A stretch of 21,137 nucleotides of DNA, from NCBI GenBank assembly GCA_900540145.1, contig UQEW01000038.1:1-21137 (forward strand), in the 5' to 3' direction. Source of the stretch: an uncultured Eubacteriales bacterium. Its GTDB lineage: Bacteria > Bacillota > Clostridia > Peptostreptococcales > Anaerovoracaceae. The notes beneath the pieces are model-generated. The model was not told where the DNA came from. It searched no databases and saw only the letters and a program-made list of their open reading frames with translations. The translations under genes were made by a program, and so were the position numbers. This document shows positions 1-6,941 of this stretch, piece by piece; within the stretch, counting starts at the first letter, position 1, and every line of letters begins with the position of its first letter.

Positions 1-88
1 CTCACTGCGCACACCGCATCAAACTATCACGTCTGCTTTGGGCATGACCTGGGCATACTGACTGATGGGGTTTGTCTGCAGTCTGCAG

Positions 89-146
89 GGGCTGCCTCAT
101 TAATGATCACGCCTTACGTGATCGCCTTCCGCTAATGAGGCAGCCC
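89..146. repeat. long palindrome copy 1, nested hairpin
   Basis: The arms GGGCTGCCTCATTA (89-102) and its exact complement (133-146) form a 14-bp stem. The interior holds a second perfect stem, GATCACG (105-111) with CGTGATC (117-123), around a 5-nt loop. The arm sequence is close to that of the palindrome at 253-301, and both copies share CATTAA-Y-GA on the left and CGCTAATG on the right, so they look like members of one repeat family with different loops. There is no U-tract after either side, so a simple intrinsic terminator is not obvious. Whether the family is dispersed in the genome cannot be seen here. Confidence 0.75.
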
Positions 147-172
147 TCTTCTCATATGAATCATAAGATGAG

Positions 173-226
173 AAACAAAAAATGCAAAAACCCACGATAT
201 TGCATTTTTTGTTTAAAATCGTAGGG
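173..226. repeat. AT-rich 15-bp hairpin with possible pseudoknot
   Basis: AAACAAAAAATGCAA (173-187) pairs perfectly with 200-214 around a 12-nt loop. Both strands give a U-rich 3' arm, so it could act as a terminator in either direction. The loop bases CCCACGAT (191-198) are also complementary to ATCGT-A-GGG (218-226) with one bulged A, which permits an H-type pseudoknot or an alternative hairpin. The stem is seen directly; any function is inferred. Confidence 0.6.
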
Positions 227-252
227 CGTGGCATAATATCAGAGGCATGAGA

Positions 253-301
253 GGGGGGCTGTCGCATTAACGAAAAATTATCGCTAATGCGACAGCCCCC
301 C
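253..301 (-). terminator. GC-rich hairpin 26 nt after idh stop (palindrome copy 2)
   Basis: A perfect 17-bp stem (253-269 with 285-301) is extended on minus-strand RNA by a U-G wobble (270/284) and three further pairs (271-273 with 281-283) around a 7-nt loop. It is the first structure met by transcripts leaving the citrate operon, so it may end or protect that mRNA. There is no U-run after it, which is atypical for intrinsic termination, so a 3'-stabilising hairpin or a dispersed palindromic repeat is equally possible. Confidence 0.5.
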
Positions 302-326
302 CCTCCAAAAAACGTTCTTATCGATT

Positions 327-1532
327 TTATAGTTTGGAAATCACGTAGTCTCCGAATTCCTTGCAGCTGGCGCCATTTTTGTTGTTGGTTATAACTACGG
401 CCTTTTCTGTGTCGCAACAGATGCGAAGAGCATTGGCCAGCTTGTCTGCTGCTTGAGTCATTCCGATATGGCGAAGCATCATTTCCGAAGCCTTGATAAG
501 GCTGGAAGGGTTGGCGTAATCGCCGCGGCCTTCTTCTATCATACGAGGAGCGCTGCCATGAATGGCTTCAAACATAGCATATTGGTCTCCGATGTTGGCG
601 CTTCCTGCCGTGCCGACTCCGCCTTGAATTTCTGCAGCTTCATCAGTCAGAATATCTCCATACAGGTTTGGCAGTACGAATACCTGGAACTGATTTCTGC
701 GGTCCTTTTTGATAAGGTTTGCAGTCATGATGTCCATATACCAGTCTTCGGCCTTGATTCCCGGATAATCAGCAGCTACTTCGTGGCATATTCTGGAGAA
801 ATTTCCATCGGTCTTTTTCATGACATTGGCTTTGGTTACGATGGCTACGCTGGTTTTTCCATTCTTTTTGGCATATTCAAAGGCTGCGCGGGCTATTCTT
901 CTTGTACCGCTTTCAGTGGTCACCTTGAAGTCCATAGACAGCAAGCCAGGAATTTCTATGCCTTTGCTTCCTAAAGCATACTCGCCCTCTGTGTTTTCAC
1001 GATAGAACATCCAATCGATGCCTTCTTCCGGAACTGCCACAGGACGAACGTTGGCGTACAAGTCCAGCTCGCGGCGCATCGTTACGTTGGCGCTTTCCAT
1101 TGTTCCGCCTTTAGGAGTTTCTGTAGGGGCTTTCAGAATTACGTCGCATTTTTTCAGCTCTGCCAGCACGTCGTCAGGGATGGCTTTGCCTTGAGCCATT
1201 CTGTTTTCTATAGTCAGTCCCTCTATGTCTTTAAAAACAATGCGTCCGGATTGAAGCTCATCGGCAAGCAACGCTTCAAGAACACGGCGGGTTTCTCTCA
1301 TAATTATAGGACCTATTCCGTCTCCCGGGCACAACCCAATCGTTATCTTGTCAAGGGCCGTAAAGTCTTTCGGGGGCTCTGCTTTAGCCAGCCTTTCGGC
1401 ACGGGCAATTTGCTCTCTCAAAAGTCCTTCAAAATATACGGCTGCTTCTGATGCTGCGCCTTCCTCTACGAGAGTTCTTTCAGCGCGCTCTGTTACTTCT
1501 TCGATTTTTTCGCTTATGTGTTTCTTGTCCAT
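327..1532 (-). CDS. icd: isocitrate dehydrogenase (isocitrate/isopropylmalate family)
   Basis: Catalyses oxidative decarboxylation of isocitrate to 2-oxoglutarate in the cytoplasm, the last step of the citrate branch encoded by this operon. I choose the ATG at 1532 (401 residues), seven codons inside the longest frame, because AGGAGG (1540-1545) lies 7 nt upstream. Visible motifs: CPGDGIG (residues 68-74), the substrate motif S147-x-N149-x-x-M-R153, RENTEGEY, VTKANVMK, and the metal-binding LYGDILTDEAAE with GGVGTAGSANIG. About 60 mostly helical, charged residues precede the core, longer than in E. coli Icd. After HGSAP comes Arg-Met rather than the Asp-Ile common in NAD enzymes or the Lys-Tyr of E. 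coli Icd, so cofactor preference is not assigned. The gene lies 26 nt downstream of aconitase, which argues for isocitrate rather than isopropylmalate as substrate. Confidence 0.9.
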   Translation of the reverse strand: MDKKHISEKIEEVTERAERTLVEEGAASEAAVYFEGLLREQIARAERLAKAEPPKDFTALDKITIGLCPGDGIGPIIMRETRRVLEALLADELQSGRIVFKDIEGLTIENRMAQGKAIPDDVLAELKKCDVILKAPTETPKGGTMESANVTMRRELDLYANVRPVAVPEEGIDWMFYRENTEGEYALGSKGIEIPGLLSMDFKVTTESGTRRIARAAFEYAKKNGKTSVAIVTKANVMKKTDGNFSRICHEVAADYPGIKAEDWYMDIMTANLIKKDRRNQFQVFVLPNLYGDILTDEAAEIQGGVGTAGSANIGDQYAMFEAIHGSAPRMIEEGRGDYANPSSLIKASEMMLRHIGMTQAADKLANALRICCDTEKAVVITNNKNGASCKEFGDYVISKL

Positions 1533-1558
1533 TGGATGACCTCCTGTTTTCACTAGTT

Positions 1559-3490
1559 TTATTTATTTCCTTGTCCTACATATTTAAGCAGTCCGCCTGC
1601 CTTCAATATGGCTTTCTGTCTTTCAGTAAAGCTGCATGAAAGTGGTATTTCTGCCCCTGTTGTTACATCTTTGAGAACCATCTTGCCTTCATCCATTCCA
1701 TAATATACGTGTTCAATTCTCAACGTGTCGTCTTGTGATATCTTATCGTAATCATCAGGATTTTCAAAAGTAAGCGGCATTATTCCTGCATTTATCAGGT
1801 TGGCTGCATGTATTCTGGCAAAGCTCTTTGCAATGACCGCTCTGACGCCCAGATAAAGAGGAACCAAAGCTGCATGCTCTCTTGAAGAGCCTTGTCCGTA
1901 ATTGTTTCCTCCCACTACGATGCTTTGGCCTGCGGCCTTTGCTCTTTCAGGGAAGGTGCTGTCGCATACGCCGAAGCAATACTGTGAAAGATGCGGTATG
2001 TTTGACCTGTAAGGCAAAATTTTGGCTCCTGCCGGCATTATATGGTCTGTAGTGATATTATCGCCAACCTTGAGAACAAGCGGCGCTTCCAAAGTATCTT
2101 CCTGCGGCAGGCTGTCCGGGAAAGGCTTGATATTAGGACCTCTTAAGATCGGCAGCTCTTTTGCTTCTTCCGGCGATGCCGGCGGAATTACTGCGCTGTC
2201 GTCTATCTTAAATGCTTTCGGCATAGTTACTTCAGGCATTTCTCCTAAAAGGGTCGGGTCAGTTATTTCTCCTGTAAGAGCCGCAGCTACTGCTGTTTCA
2301 GGTGAAACTAAGTATACTTGTCCATCTGCTGTTCCTGAACGGCCCTCAAAATTTCTGTTGAAAGTTCTAAGCGACACACCGCCTGAATTAGGTGAAAATC
2401 CCATACCTATGCAAGGTCCGCAAGCGCATTCCAAAAGTCTCGCTCCGCTGGCAAGAATGTCAGACAAAGCACCGCAGTCTGCCAGCATTGAAAGCACCTG
2501 TTTTGAACCCGGCGATATGGAAAGGCTTACTTCAGGACGAATAGTCTTGCCTTTTAACAGGGCTGCTACTTTGAGCATATCCAGCAGGGAAGAGTTGGTG
2601 CAGGAGCCTATGCATACCTGGTCTACTTTGGTGCCTTTGAGGCTGGAAACCTTGACCACGTTGTCAGGGCTGTGAGGGCATGCAATCATCGGCTCAAGAG
2701 CAGAAAGGTCGATGTCTATTATCTTGTCGTAAACGGCGTCCTCATCACTCTTAAGTTCTACGAAATCTTGACCTCTGCCTTCGGCTTCAAGGAAAGCCTT
2801 CGTGATTTCATCTGAAGGGAAGATGGATGTGGTGGCACCCAGCTCTGTTCCCATGTTAGTGATGGTTGCTCTTTCCGGCACAGACAAAGTTTTTACTCCT
2901 TCTCCTGCCCATTCGATGATGGCTCCGACGCCGCCCTTTACTGACAAAATCCTGAGGATTTCTAGGCTTACGTCTTTGGCGGTAACGAAAGGTCTGAGCT
3001 TGCCTGTAAGATTTACTTTGTACATCTTGGGCATGGTGATATAATACGCTCCGCCGCCCATAGCTACTGCCACATCCAGCCCTCCTGCTCCCATGGCAAG
3101 CATTCCTATACCGCCGCCTGTAGGAGTATGGCTGTCAGAACCAATCAGAGTTTTCCCCGGCTTTCCGAAACGCTCCAGGTGTACCTGGTGGCATATTCCG
3201 TTGCCCGGTCTTGAAAAGTAAAGTCCGTATTTTTTAGCCATAGACTGGATAAATCTATGGTCGTCTGCGTTTTCAAAGCCTGACTGAAGAGTGTTGTGGT
3301 CTATGTATGCCACCGATAACTCGGTCCTCACACGAGGAACTCCCGTAGTTTCAAATTCCAGGTAAGCCATAGTTCCGGTAGCATCCTGGGTCAGCGTCTG
3401 GTCTATTTTCAGAGCAATTTCGCTGCCTGGAATCATATCGCCGCTTACCAGATGTTCTTTTATTATTTTTTGAGCTATTGTTAAACCCAT
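1559..3490 (-). CDS. acn: aconitate hydratase, short bacterial (Aquifex) type
   Basis: Interconverts citrate and isocitrate through cis-aconitate using a [4Fe-4S] cluster. The 643-residue length and overall sequence match the short monomeric aconitases rather than the ~890-residue AcnA or the ~860-residue AcnB. The three cluster cysteines are visible: C297 in IGSCTNSS, and C357 and C360 in ECACGPCIGMG. The N-terminal substrate loop IGSDSHTPTGGG is present, and the C-terminal swivel domain carries YGQGSSREHAAL and KSFARIHAANLINAGIMPL. The ATG directly abuts the TAG stop of the GntR gene, and AAGGAGG lies 8 nt before it, so the two are probably translationally coupled. Leucine-biosynthesis isopropylmalate isomerase is unlikely because that enzyme is normally split into separate large and small subunits, whereas here all domains are in one chain. 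Confidence 0.95.
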   Translation of the reverse strand: MGLTIAQKIIKEHLVSGDMIPGSEIALKIDQTLTQDATGTMAYLEFETTGVPRVRTELSVAYIDHNTLQSGFENADDHRFIQSMAKKYGLYFSRPGNGICHQVHLERFGKPGKTLIGSDSHTPTGGGIGMLAMGAGGLDVAVAMGGGAYYITMPKMYKVNLTGKLRPFVTAKDVSLEILRILSVKGGVGAIIEWAGEGVKTLSVPERATITNMGTELGATTSIFPSDEITKAFLEAEGRGQDFVELKSDEDAVYDKIIDIDLSALEPMIACPHSPDNVVKVSSLKGTKVDQVCIGSCTNSSLLDMLKVAALLKGKTIRPEVSLSISPGSKQVLSMLADCGALSDILASGARLLECACGPCIGMGFSPNSGGVSLRTFNRNFEGRSGTADGQVYLVSPETAVAAALTGEITDPTLLGEMPEVTMPKAFKIDDSAVIPPASPEEAKELPILRGPNIKPFPDSLPQEDTLEAPLVLKVGDNITTDHIMPAGAKILPYRSNIPHLSQYCFGVCDSTFPERAKAAGQSIVVGGNNYGQGSSREHAALVPLYLGVRAVIAKSFARIHAANLINAGIMPLTFENPDDYDKISQDDTLRIEHVYYGMDEGKMVLKDVTTGAEIPLSCSFTERQKAILKAGGLLKYVGQGNK

Positions 3491-4135
3491 CTATTCTTCC
3501 TCCTTGTTTAAGTTTTCGTACGCATGGATTACATGTTCCATCATCAATTTTGCTACTTTATCGCCATCTCTTTCACATAAAGCATTGTATATAGCTACAT
3601 GTTCGCTGTAGGCATAAGGTATTCTGTTGCTTTTTTCCAAAGATGCTTTTCGGAATTTCAGCAGCTTGTGATGGTTAGGAGAGAGGATGGAAAAAAGCAC
3701 CGGACTTCCGCTTTGTTCATAAATTATGTCATGAAATTCCGTATCAAGATTTTTCAAGTTTTCAGAATCTCTTTTTGCTGCATAAAATTCCTGTTTTTCA
3801 AGATTGTGTTTTAGCCTTTCAAGGGCTTCCGGGCTTATGTTCTCAGCAGCTCTTCTGAAAGCTTCGGGCTCAAGGCTCTTTTTTACTAAAAACATGTCTT
3901 CTACGTCTTGTTTCGTTATGCCCAGTACCACGGAACCGTTAGGAGATGAAGAAATAAGCCTCTCTACTTCCAGCCTTCTCAGAGCTTCCCTTATGGGAGT
4001 ACGGCTTACTCCCAGTTCCTTGGAGAGGCGGCTTTCGCTCAAAACTTCTCCGGAAGGATATACTCCGTTTATTATGTTGTTTTCTATAACGGTAAACACT
4101 TGGTTGGCAAGGGATACAGATTTATAATCTATCAT
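3491..4135 (-). CDS. GntR-family transcriptional regulator, FCD (FadR-like) subfamily
   Basis: A 214-residue repressor-like protein, probably controlling the surrounding citrate operon. The N-terminal winged helix covers about residues 5-70, with the typical GntR stretch LSESRLSKELGVSRTPIREA followed by LRRLEVERLI. The C-terminal ~130 residues form the all-helical FCD ligand domain, with probable metal-binding acidic and histidine residues in LDTEFHDIIYEQSGSPVL, SEHVAIYNAL and MMEHVIHAYENL. I choose the ATG at 4135, not 4153: it overlaps the citrate synthase stop as ATGA and has AAGGAG 8 nt upstream, whereas the earlier ATG has no ribosome site. A regulator placed second in the operon it may control implies autoregulation. 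The ligand could be citrate, 2-oxoglutarate or another organic acid, but the sequence does not tell. Confidence 0.9.
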   Translation of the reverse strand: MIDYKSVSLANQVFTVIENNIINGVYPSGEVLSESRLSKELGVSRTPIREALRRLEVERLISSSPNGSVVLGITKQDVEDMFLVKKSLEPEAFRRAAENISPEALERLKHNLEKQEFYAAKRDSENLKNLDTEFHDIIYEQSGSPVLFSILSPNHHKLLKFRKASLEKSNRIPYAYSEHVAIYNALCERDGDKVAKLMMEHVIHAYENLNKEEE

Positions 4136-5508
4136 TTTATCAACTCCTTCCATTGTTCAAGCTGACTAATCTTATCCTCTATCTCCTGATTGGCCAGGCT
4201 GGTAGTTCTGCCGTCTGCATACATCTCGTCGACCCAGTCTTTGAGAATCGCTACCAGCGGATGGTCTTTGTCCACTCTTTTCTCACCTTCAAGTTTAAAG
4301 TGTTCGTTTATCCAATAAGCTATGCCCGCAAGTCCCGAAGTCTTGCTTACCGCTACGCCTGGCGCACGGTTGAGCAATTTTGAAGTATTGAAAATATTAT
4401 AGATTTCCTCATCCTTCATAAGTCCGTCGGCATGGATTCCTGCCTTAGTAACGTTGAAATTCTCCCCTACAAACGGCGTCATCGGCGGAATTTCATATCC
4501 CATCTCGTTCTTGAAATATTCGGCGATTTCAGTGATCACTGTCGGGTCCATTCCGTCCAGAGACCCTTTCAGAGAAGCATACTCAAACACCATAGCTTCA
4601 AGAGGCACATTTCCGGTTCTCTCCCCTATACCAAGAAGAGAGCAGTTTACTGAACATGCGCCATACAGCCACGCAACAGAAGCGTTAGCTACAGCTTTAT
4701 AAAAGTCGTTGTGGCCATGCCATTCCAACATATCGCTTGGTACATCAGCATAGTGCTGAAGTCCGTATATAATTCCCGGAACGCTTCTCGGAAGAGCCAC
4801 TTCTGTGTAAGGAACTCCATATCCCATGGTATCGCAAGCTCTAATCTTTACAGGGATTCCTACTTGGTTAGATAATTCCATTATCTCATTGACGAAAGGA
4901 ACTACGAAACCGTAGAAATCGGCTCTCGTAATGTCCTCAAGATGACATCTGGGCACTACGCCTGCGTCAAAAGCGTCCTTTATGGTTTCCAGATAAAAAT
5001 CCACTGCCTGGCGTCTGTTCATTTTCATCTTTTTAAATATGTGATAATCGCTGCAGGAAACCAAAATTCCGGTTTCTTTGATTTCCAGGTCTTTTACCAA
5101 CTGAAAGTCTTTTTTCTGAGCTCTTATCCACGTGGTTATCTCCGGAAATTTATAACCTAATTCCATACATTTGGCTATGGCCTCTTGGTCCTTTTTCGTA
5201 TAAATAAAGAACTCCGACTGGCGTATAATTCCGTAAGGCCCTCCCAGCTTTGCCATAAGCCTATATAAATCCACTATTTGCTTAACAGTGTACGGAGCCA
5301 TCGATTGCTGCCCGTCTCTAAATGAGGTGTCAGTTATCCATATGTCTTCCGGCATATTGATAGGAACTCTTCGATGGTTAAAAGCTATTTTAGGTACGCT
5401 TTCATAATCAAACATCTCCCTGTAGAGATTGGGCTCTTCCACATCTTGCAGGGTATACTTATAAATATTCTGCTCCAATAGATTGGTTCTCTTTGAAATT
5501 TCAAGCAT
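4132..5508 (-). CDS. Re-type citrate synthase (DRE-TIM/HMGL-like family)
   Basis: Condenses oxaloacetate and acetyl-CoA to citrate with Re-face stereochemistry, the activity known from Clostridium kluyveri and related anaerobes. It is evolutionarily unrelated to ordinary GltA and belongs with homocitrate and isopropylmalate synthases. The 458 residues show the TIM-barrel metal motif TDTSFRDGQQS (D60, R64, D65), the second metal motif EWHGHND (H264, H266), and LGIGERTGNVPLE. The long N-terminal leader with YKYTLQDVEEPNLYREMFDY is, from memory, characteristic of the Re-citrate synthase branch. AGGAGG (5516-5521) sits 7 nt before the ATG. Aconitase and isocitrate dehydrogenase genes directly downstream favour citrate over homocitrate as product, although the downstream enzymes of a homocitrate route belong to the same superfamilies. 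No GltA-type synthase gene is visible in the window. Confidence 0.88.
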   Translation of the reverse strand: MLEISKRTNLLEQNIYKYTLQDVEEPNLYREMFDYESVPKIAFNHRRVPINMPEDIWITDTSFRDGQQSMAPYTVKQIVDLYRLMAKLGGPYGIIRQSEFFIYTKKDQEAIAKCMELGYKFPEITTWIRAQKKDFQLVKDLEIKETGILVSCSDYHIFKKMKMNRRQAVDFYLETIKDAFDAGVVPRCHLEDITRADFYGFVVPFVNEIMELSNQVGIPVKIRACDTMGYGVPYTEVALPRSVPGIIYGLQHYADVPSDMLEWHGHNDFYKAVANASVAWLYGACSVNCSLLGIGERTGNVPLEAMVFEYASLKGSLDGMDPTVITEIAEYFKNEMGYEIPPMTPFVGENFNVTKAGIHADGLMKDEEIYNIFNTSKLLNRAPGVAVSKTSGLAGIAYWINEHFKLEGEKRVDKDHPLVAILKDWVDEMYADGRTTSLANQEIEDKISQLEQWKELIK

Positions 5509-5566
5509 TTAGGCTCCTCCTTTCAAGATTTATATTCTTGTCTGTATGTTTTTTACGGCACATAAT

Positions 5567-5578
5567 ATACATTTGTAT
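5567..5578. promoter_or_regulatory. inverted repeat over the -10 box, candidate operator
   Basis: ATACATTTGTAT is a 5-bp perfect dyad with a 2-nt centre. It overlaps the -10 box and expected start site of the citrate operon, a position suited to repression. Assignment to the GntR protein of the operon is inference. Confidence 0.35.
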
Positions 5579-5582
5579 TATA
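5577..5582 (-). promoter_or_regulatory. candidate -10 box of the citrate operon promoter
   Basis: On the minus strand TATAAT (5582-5577) lies about 70 nt upstream of the citrate synthase start. No convincing -35 is found at 16-18 nt (ACATAC or similar), so this would be a weak or regulator-dependent promoter. Confidence 0.45.
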
Positions 5583-5607
5583 TGCACACAGGGATAATTG
5601 TATGTTT

Positions 5608-5629
5608 GCATATCTGTGCTCCGATATGC
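5608..5629. promoter_or_regulatory. 7-bp inverted repeat upstream of citrate operon
   Basis: GCATATC (5608-5614) and GATATGC (5623-5629) are exact complements around 8 nt. The repeat lies between the candidate -10 and the next palindrome, so it may be part of the same operator region. Confidence 0.35.
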
Positions 5630-5631
5630 CT

Positions 5632-5645
5632 GTATACAAGTATAC
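5632..5645. promoter_or_regulatory. GTATAC-AA-GTATAC palindrome, candidate operator
   Basis: This is a perfect 6-2-6 inverted repeat and contains the 8-bp palindrome TGTATACA (5631-5638). It lies between the divergent citrate operon and hydrolase gene, upstream of both promoters. It resembles the TGTATACA-like sites often bound by GntR-family dimers, but the link is inferred. Confidence 0.4.
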
Positions 5646-5707
5646 TCTCCTTTTCAAACGACGTCAACCTGCTAGATTTAAAATAATGAGACTTTCTTAA
5701 AAAAATA

Positions 5708-5737
5708 TTGAAAACTCGTCATACAGTCCTCTATAAT
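5708..5737 (+). promoter_or_regulatory. sigma-A-type promoter for the hydrolase gene
   Basis: TTGAAA (5708-5713), an 18-nt spacer and TATAAT (5732-5737) give a good housekeeping promoter. The predicted start near 5744 leaves a leader of about 35 nt before the hydrolase ATG. Confidence 0.65.
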
Positions 5738-5778
5738 TGAAGTAATTTACTTTAAAATCCTTGGCAGGAGGGCACCAT

Positions 5779-6507
5779 ATGGACGTGAAACTGAATTACG
5801 AAGAAAAAGGAACAGGATTCCCTCTCATAATGCTCCATGGCAATGGTGAAAATCTATCATATTTTAAAAAACAAGTAGATTTTTTTTCAAGAGAATACAG
5901 AGTGATCACTGTAGATACAAGAGGTCACGGCAAAACGCCGAGGGGAAACAAACCTTTTACCATAGAACAGCTGGCAGAAGATCTTTATTTCTTTATGGAG
6001 GAGCAGCATATCGACAAAGCCCACATTCTCGGTTTTTCCGATGGGGGAAACATCGCTGTAGCCTTTGCTCTCAGCCATCCTGAAAAAGCAGAAAAACTTA
6101 TATTAAGCGGAGCCAACCTATACCCTTCCGGGTTGAAAAGAAATTTTTTGGCCTTTTCAACCGTGACTTATAAAGTTATATGTTGCATGGAAAAAATAAA
6201 ATATCGCCAGTCGTCCGATACGTCTGGCGAATTAAGACAATCCGAAAACAGACCTGCCCGCAAAAAAGAACTTCTAAGTCTGATGATAAACGACCCCCAT
6301 ATTGAGCCGGCGCAGCTGGCCGAGATTTGCAGTCCAACGCTGGTAATCGCAGGAACCCACGATATAATCAAACACGAACATACAGAACTTATAGCCGCCA
6401 ATATTCCAGACTCAAAACTGGTATTTATAAAAGGAGGCCATTCTCTTGCTATGCTCAAGCCAAAAGAATTTAATCAAGTTGTTTATGATTTTTTAAAATA
6501 TAGTTAA
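5779..6507 (+). CDS. alpha/beta-hydrolase fold protein
   Basis: A cytoplasmic hydrolase of 242 residues with the full triad: nucleophile S87 in GFSDGG, D195 in AGTHD and H221 in GGHS. The oxyanion-hole motif LHGNGE is at residues 19-24, and VDTRGHGKTP follows strand 4. The cap region (about 120-165) is short and basic. The ATG at 5779 is chosen over the upstream in-frame TTG because AGGAGG (5766-5771) is 7 nt before it. There is no signal peptide. The substrate cannot be told from sequence; this family includes esterases, haloperoxidase-like proteins and C-C hydrolases. It is transcribed alone, divergently from the citrate operon, and no function in that pathway is implied. Confidence 0.9.
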   Translation: MDVKLNYEEKGTGFPLIMLHGNGENLSYFKKQVDFFSREYRVITVDTRGHGKTPRGNKPFTIEQLAEDLYFFMEEQHIDKAHILGFSDGGNIAVAFALSHPEKAEKLILSGANLYPSGLKRNFLAFSTVTYKVICCMEKIKYRQSSDTSGELRQSENRPARKKELLSLMINDPHIEPAQLAEICSPTLVIAGTHDIIKHEHTELIAANIPDSKLVFIKGGHSLAMLKPKEFNQVVYDFLKYS

Positions 6508-6526
6508 AACTACTCATAAATCCTGG

Positions 6527-6823
6527 TTATTGTATAATATCGGCAGTTTGTATGATTTCTTCGATGTCTTCATTTGTGTATTCAGGTGCGTTGGCCTTTA
6601 TAAGATTGGCAAAGTACTGTTTGCCCATTTCTCGGTTCTCACTGTTTTCCGGGAAATATATGGCGCAGGTTTCTGCAATATCTTTGTCCATCTCACTGGT
6701 AAAATCTACAGGCATTATCATATAAGCAATATCTTCATACATCCCATAATAATATTTTTCGTCTGAAATGGTAAAAAAATCGTCTGACGCTGGGTATTCC
6801 ATCCCGCTTTCTTCCTCTGCCAT
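6527..6823 (-). CDS. small acidic hypothetical protein
   Basis: I do not recognise this 98-residue protein. It is strongly acidic and rich in Tyr, Met, Asp and Glu, with no membrane segment, signal peptide or cysteine pattern. The C-terminal third (about 60-98) looks helical, including REMGKQYFANLIKANAPEY. Its composition is protein-like, unlike the antisense frames of nearby genes. The start is uncertain: ATG 6823 lies inside a 22-bp tandem repeat and lacks a clear ribosome site; ATG 6802 has a weak GAGGAAG upstream. It is convergent with the hydrolase gene with only 19 bp between the stops, and no terminator is seen there. It could be a remnant of a longer gene. Confidence 0.55.
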   Translation of the reverse strand: MAEEESGMEYPASDDFFTISDEKYYYGMYEDIAYMIMPVDFTSEMDKDIAETCAIYFPENSENREMGKQYFANLIKANAPEYTNEDIEEIIQTADIIQ

Positions 6824-6862
6824 AATCGAACTCTACTTTTGCCATAATCGAACTCTACTTTT
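6819..6862. repeat. 22-bp perfect tandem duplication
   Basis: Two identical adjacent 22-bp units (6819-6840 and 6841-6862), each beginning GCCATAATCGAAC and ending CTTTT. The duplication spans the start codon of the small minus-strand gene and places a second ATG 22 nt upstream in another reading frame. It looks like a recent slippage duplication. Confidence 0.95.
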
Positions 6863-6911
6863 TTCTTATTTTATCATACGTTACTTCAATTTCAAGCGCA
6901 GGTTTAAAACC

Positions 6912-6941
6912 TTGCCCTGTCGCCGCATGTCGTAGTATAAT
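6912..6941 (+). promoter_or_regulatory. promoter of the methionine operon
   Basis: TTGCCC (6912-6917), an 18-nt spacer and TATAAT (6936-6941). The start is expected near 6948, leaving a leader of about 27 nt before metF. That is too short for a SAM, T-box or cobalamin riboswitch, so control by such leader elements is not supported. Confidence 0.6.

Larger units (their letters stand above)
1..326. other. gene-free region rich in hairpins
   Basis: No credible gene is present between the left edge and the isocitrate dehydrogenase stop. The first 87 bases show only a tandem GTCTGCA duplication at 74-87. From 88 onward there is a series of inverted repeats, listed separately: a 14-bp-arm palindrome, a small 7-bp hairpin (149-155 with 168-174), a 15-bp AT-rich hairpin and a 17-21 bp GC-rich hairpin. 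A 105-codon frame on minus (417-100) runs through the hairpins into idh out of frame and is not believed. Confidence 0.7.

Noticed and set aside
100..417. A 105-codon minus-strand frame across the hairpin region into idh
   Set aside because: It runs through several palindromes, overlaps the end of idh out of frame, has an improbable Gly-run and basic composition, and lacks a ribosome site.
4132..5508. Homocitrate synthase or 2-isopropylmalate synthase instead of Re-citrate synthase
   Set aside because: The family is shared, but the long leader and overall sequence fit the Re-citrate branch as I remember it, and aconitase and isocitrate dehydrogenase genes follow directly.
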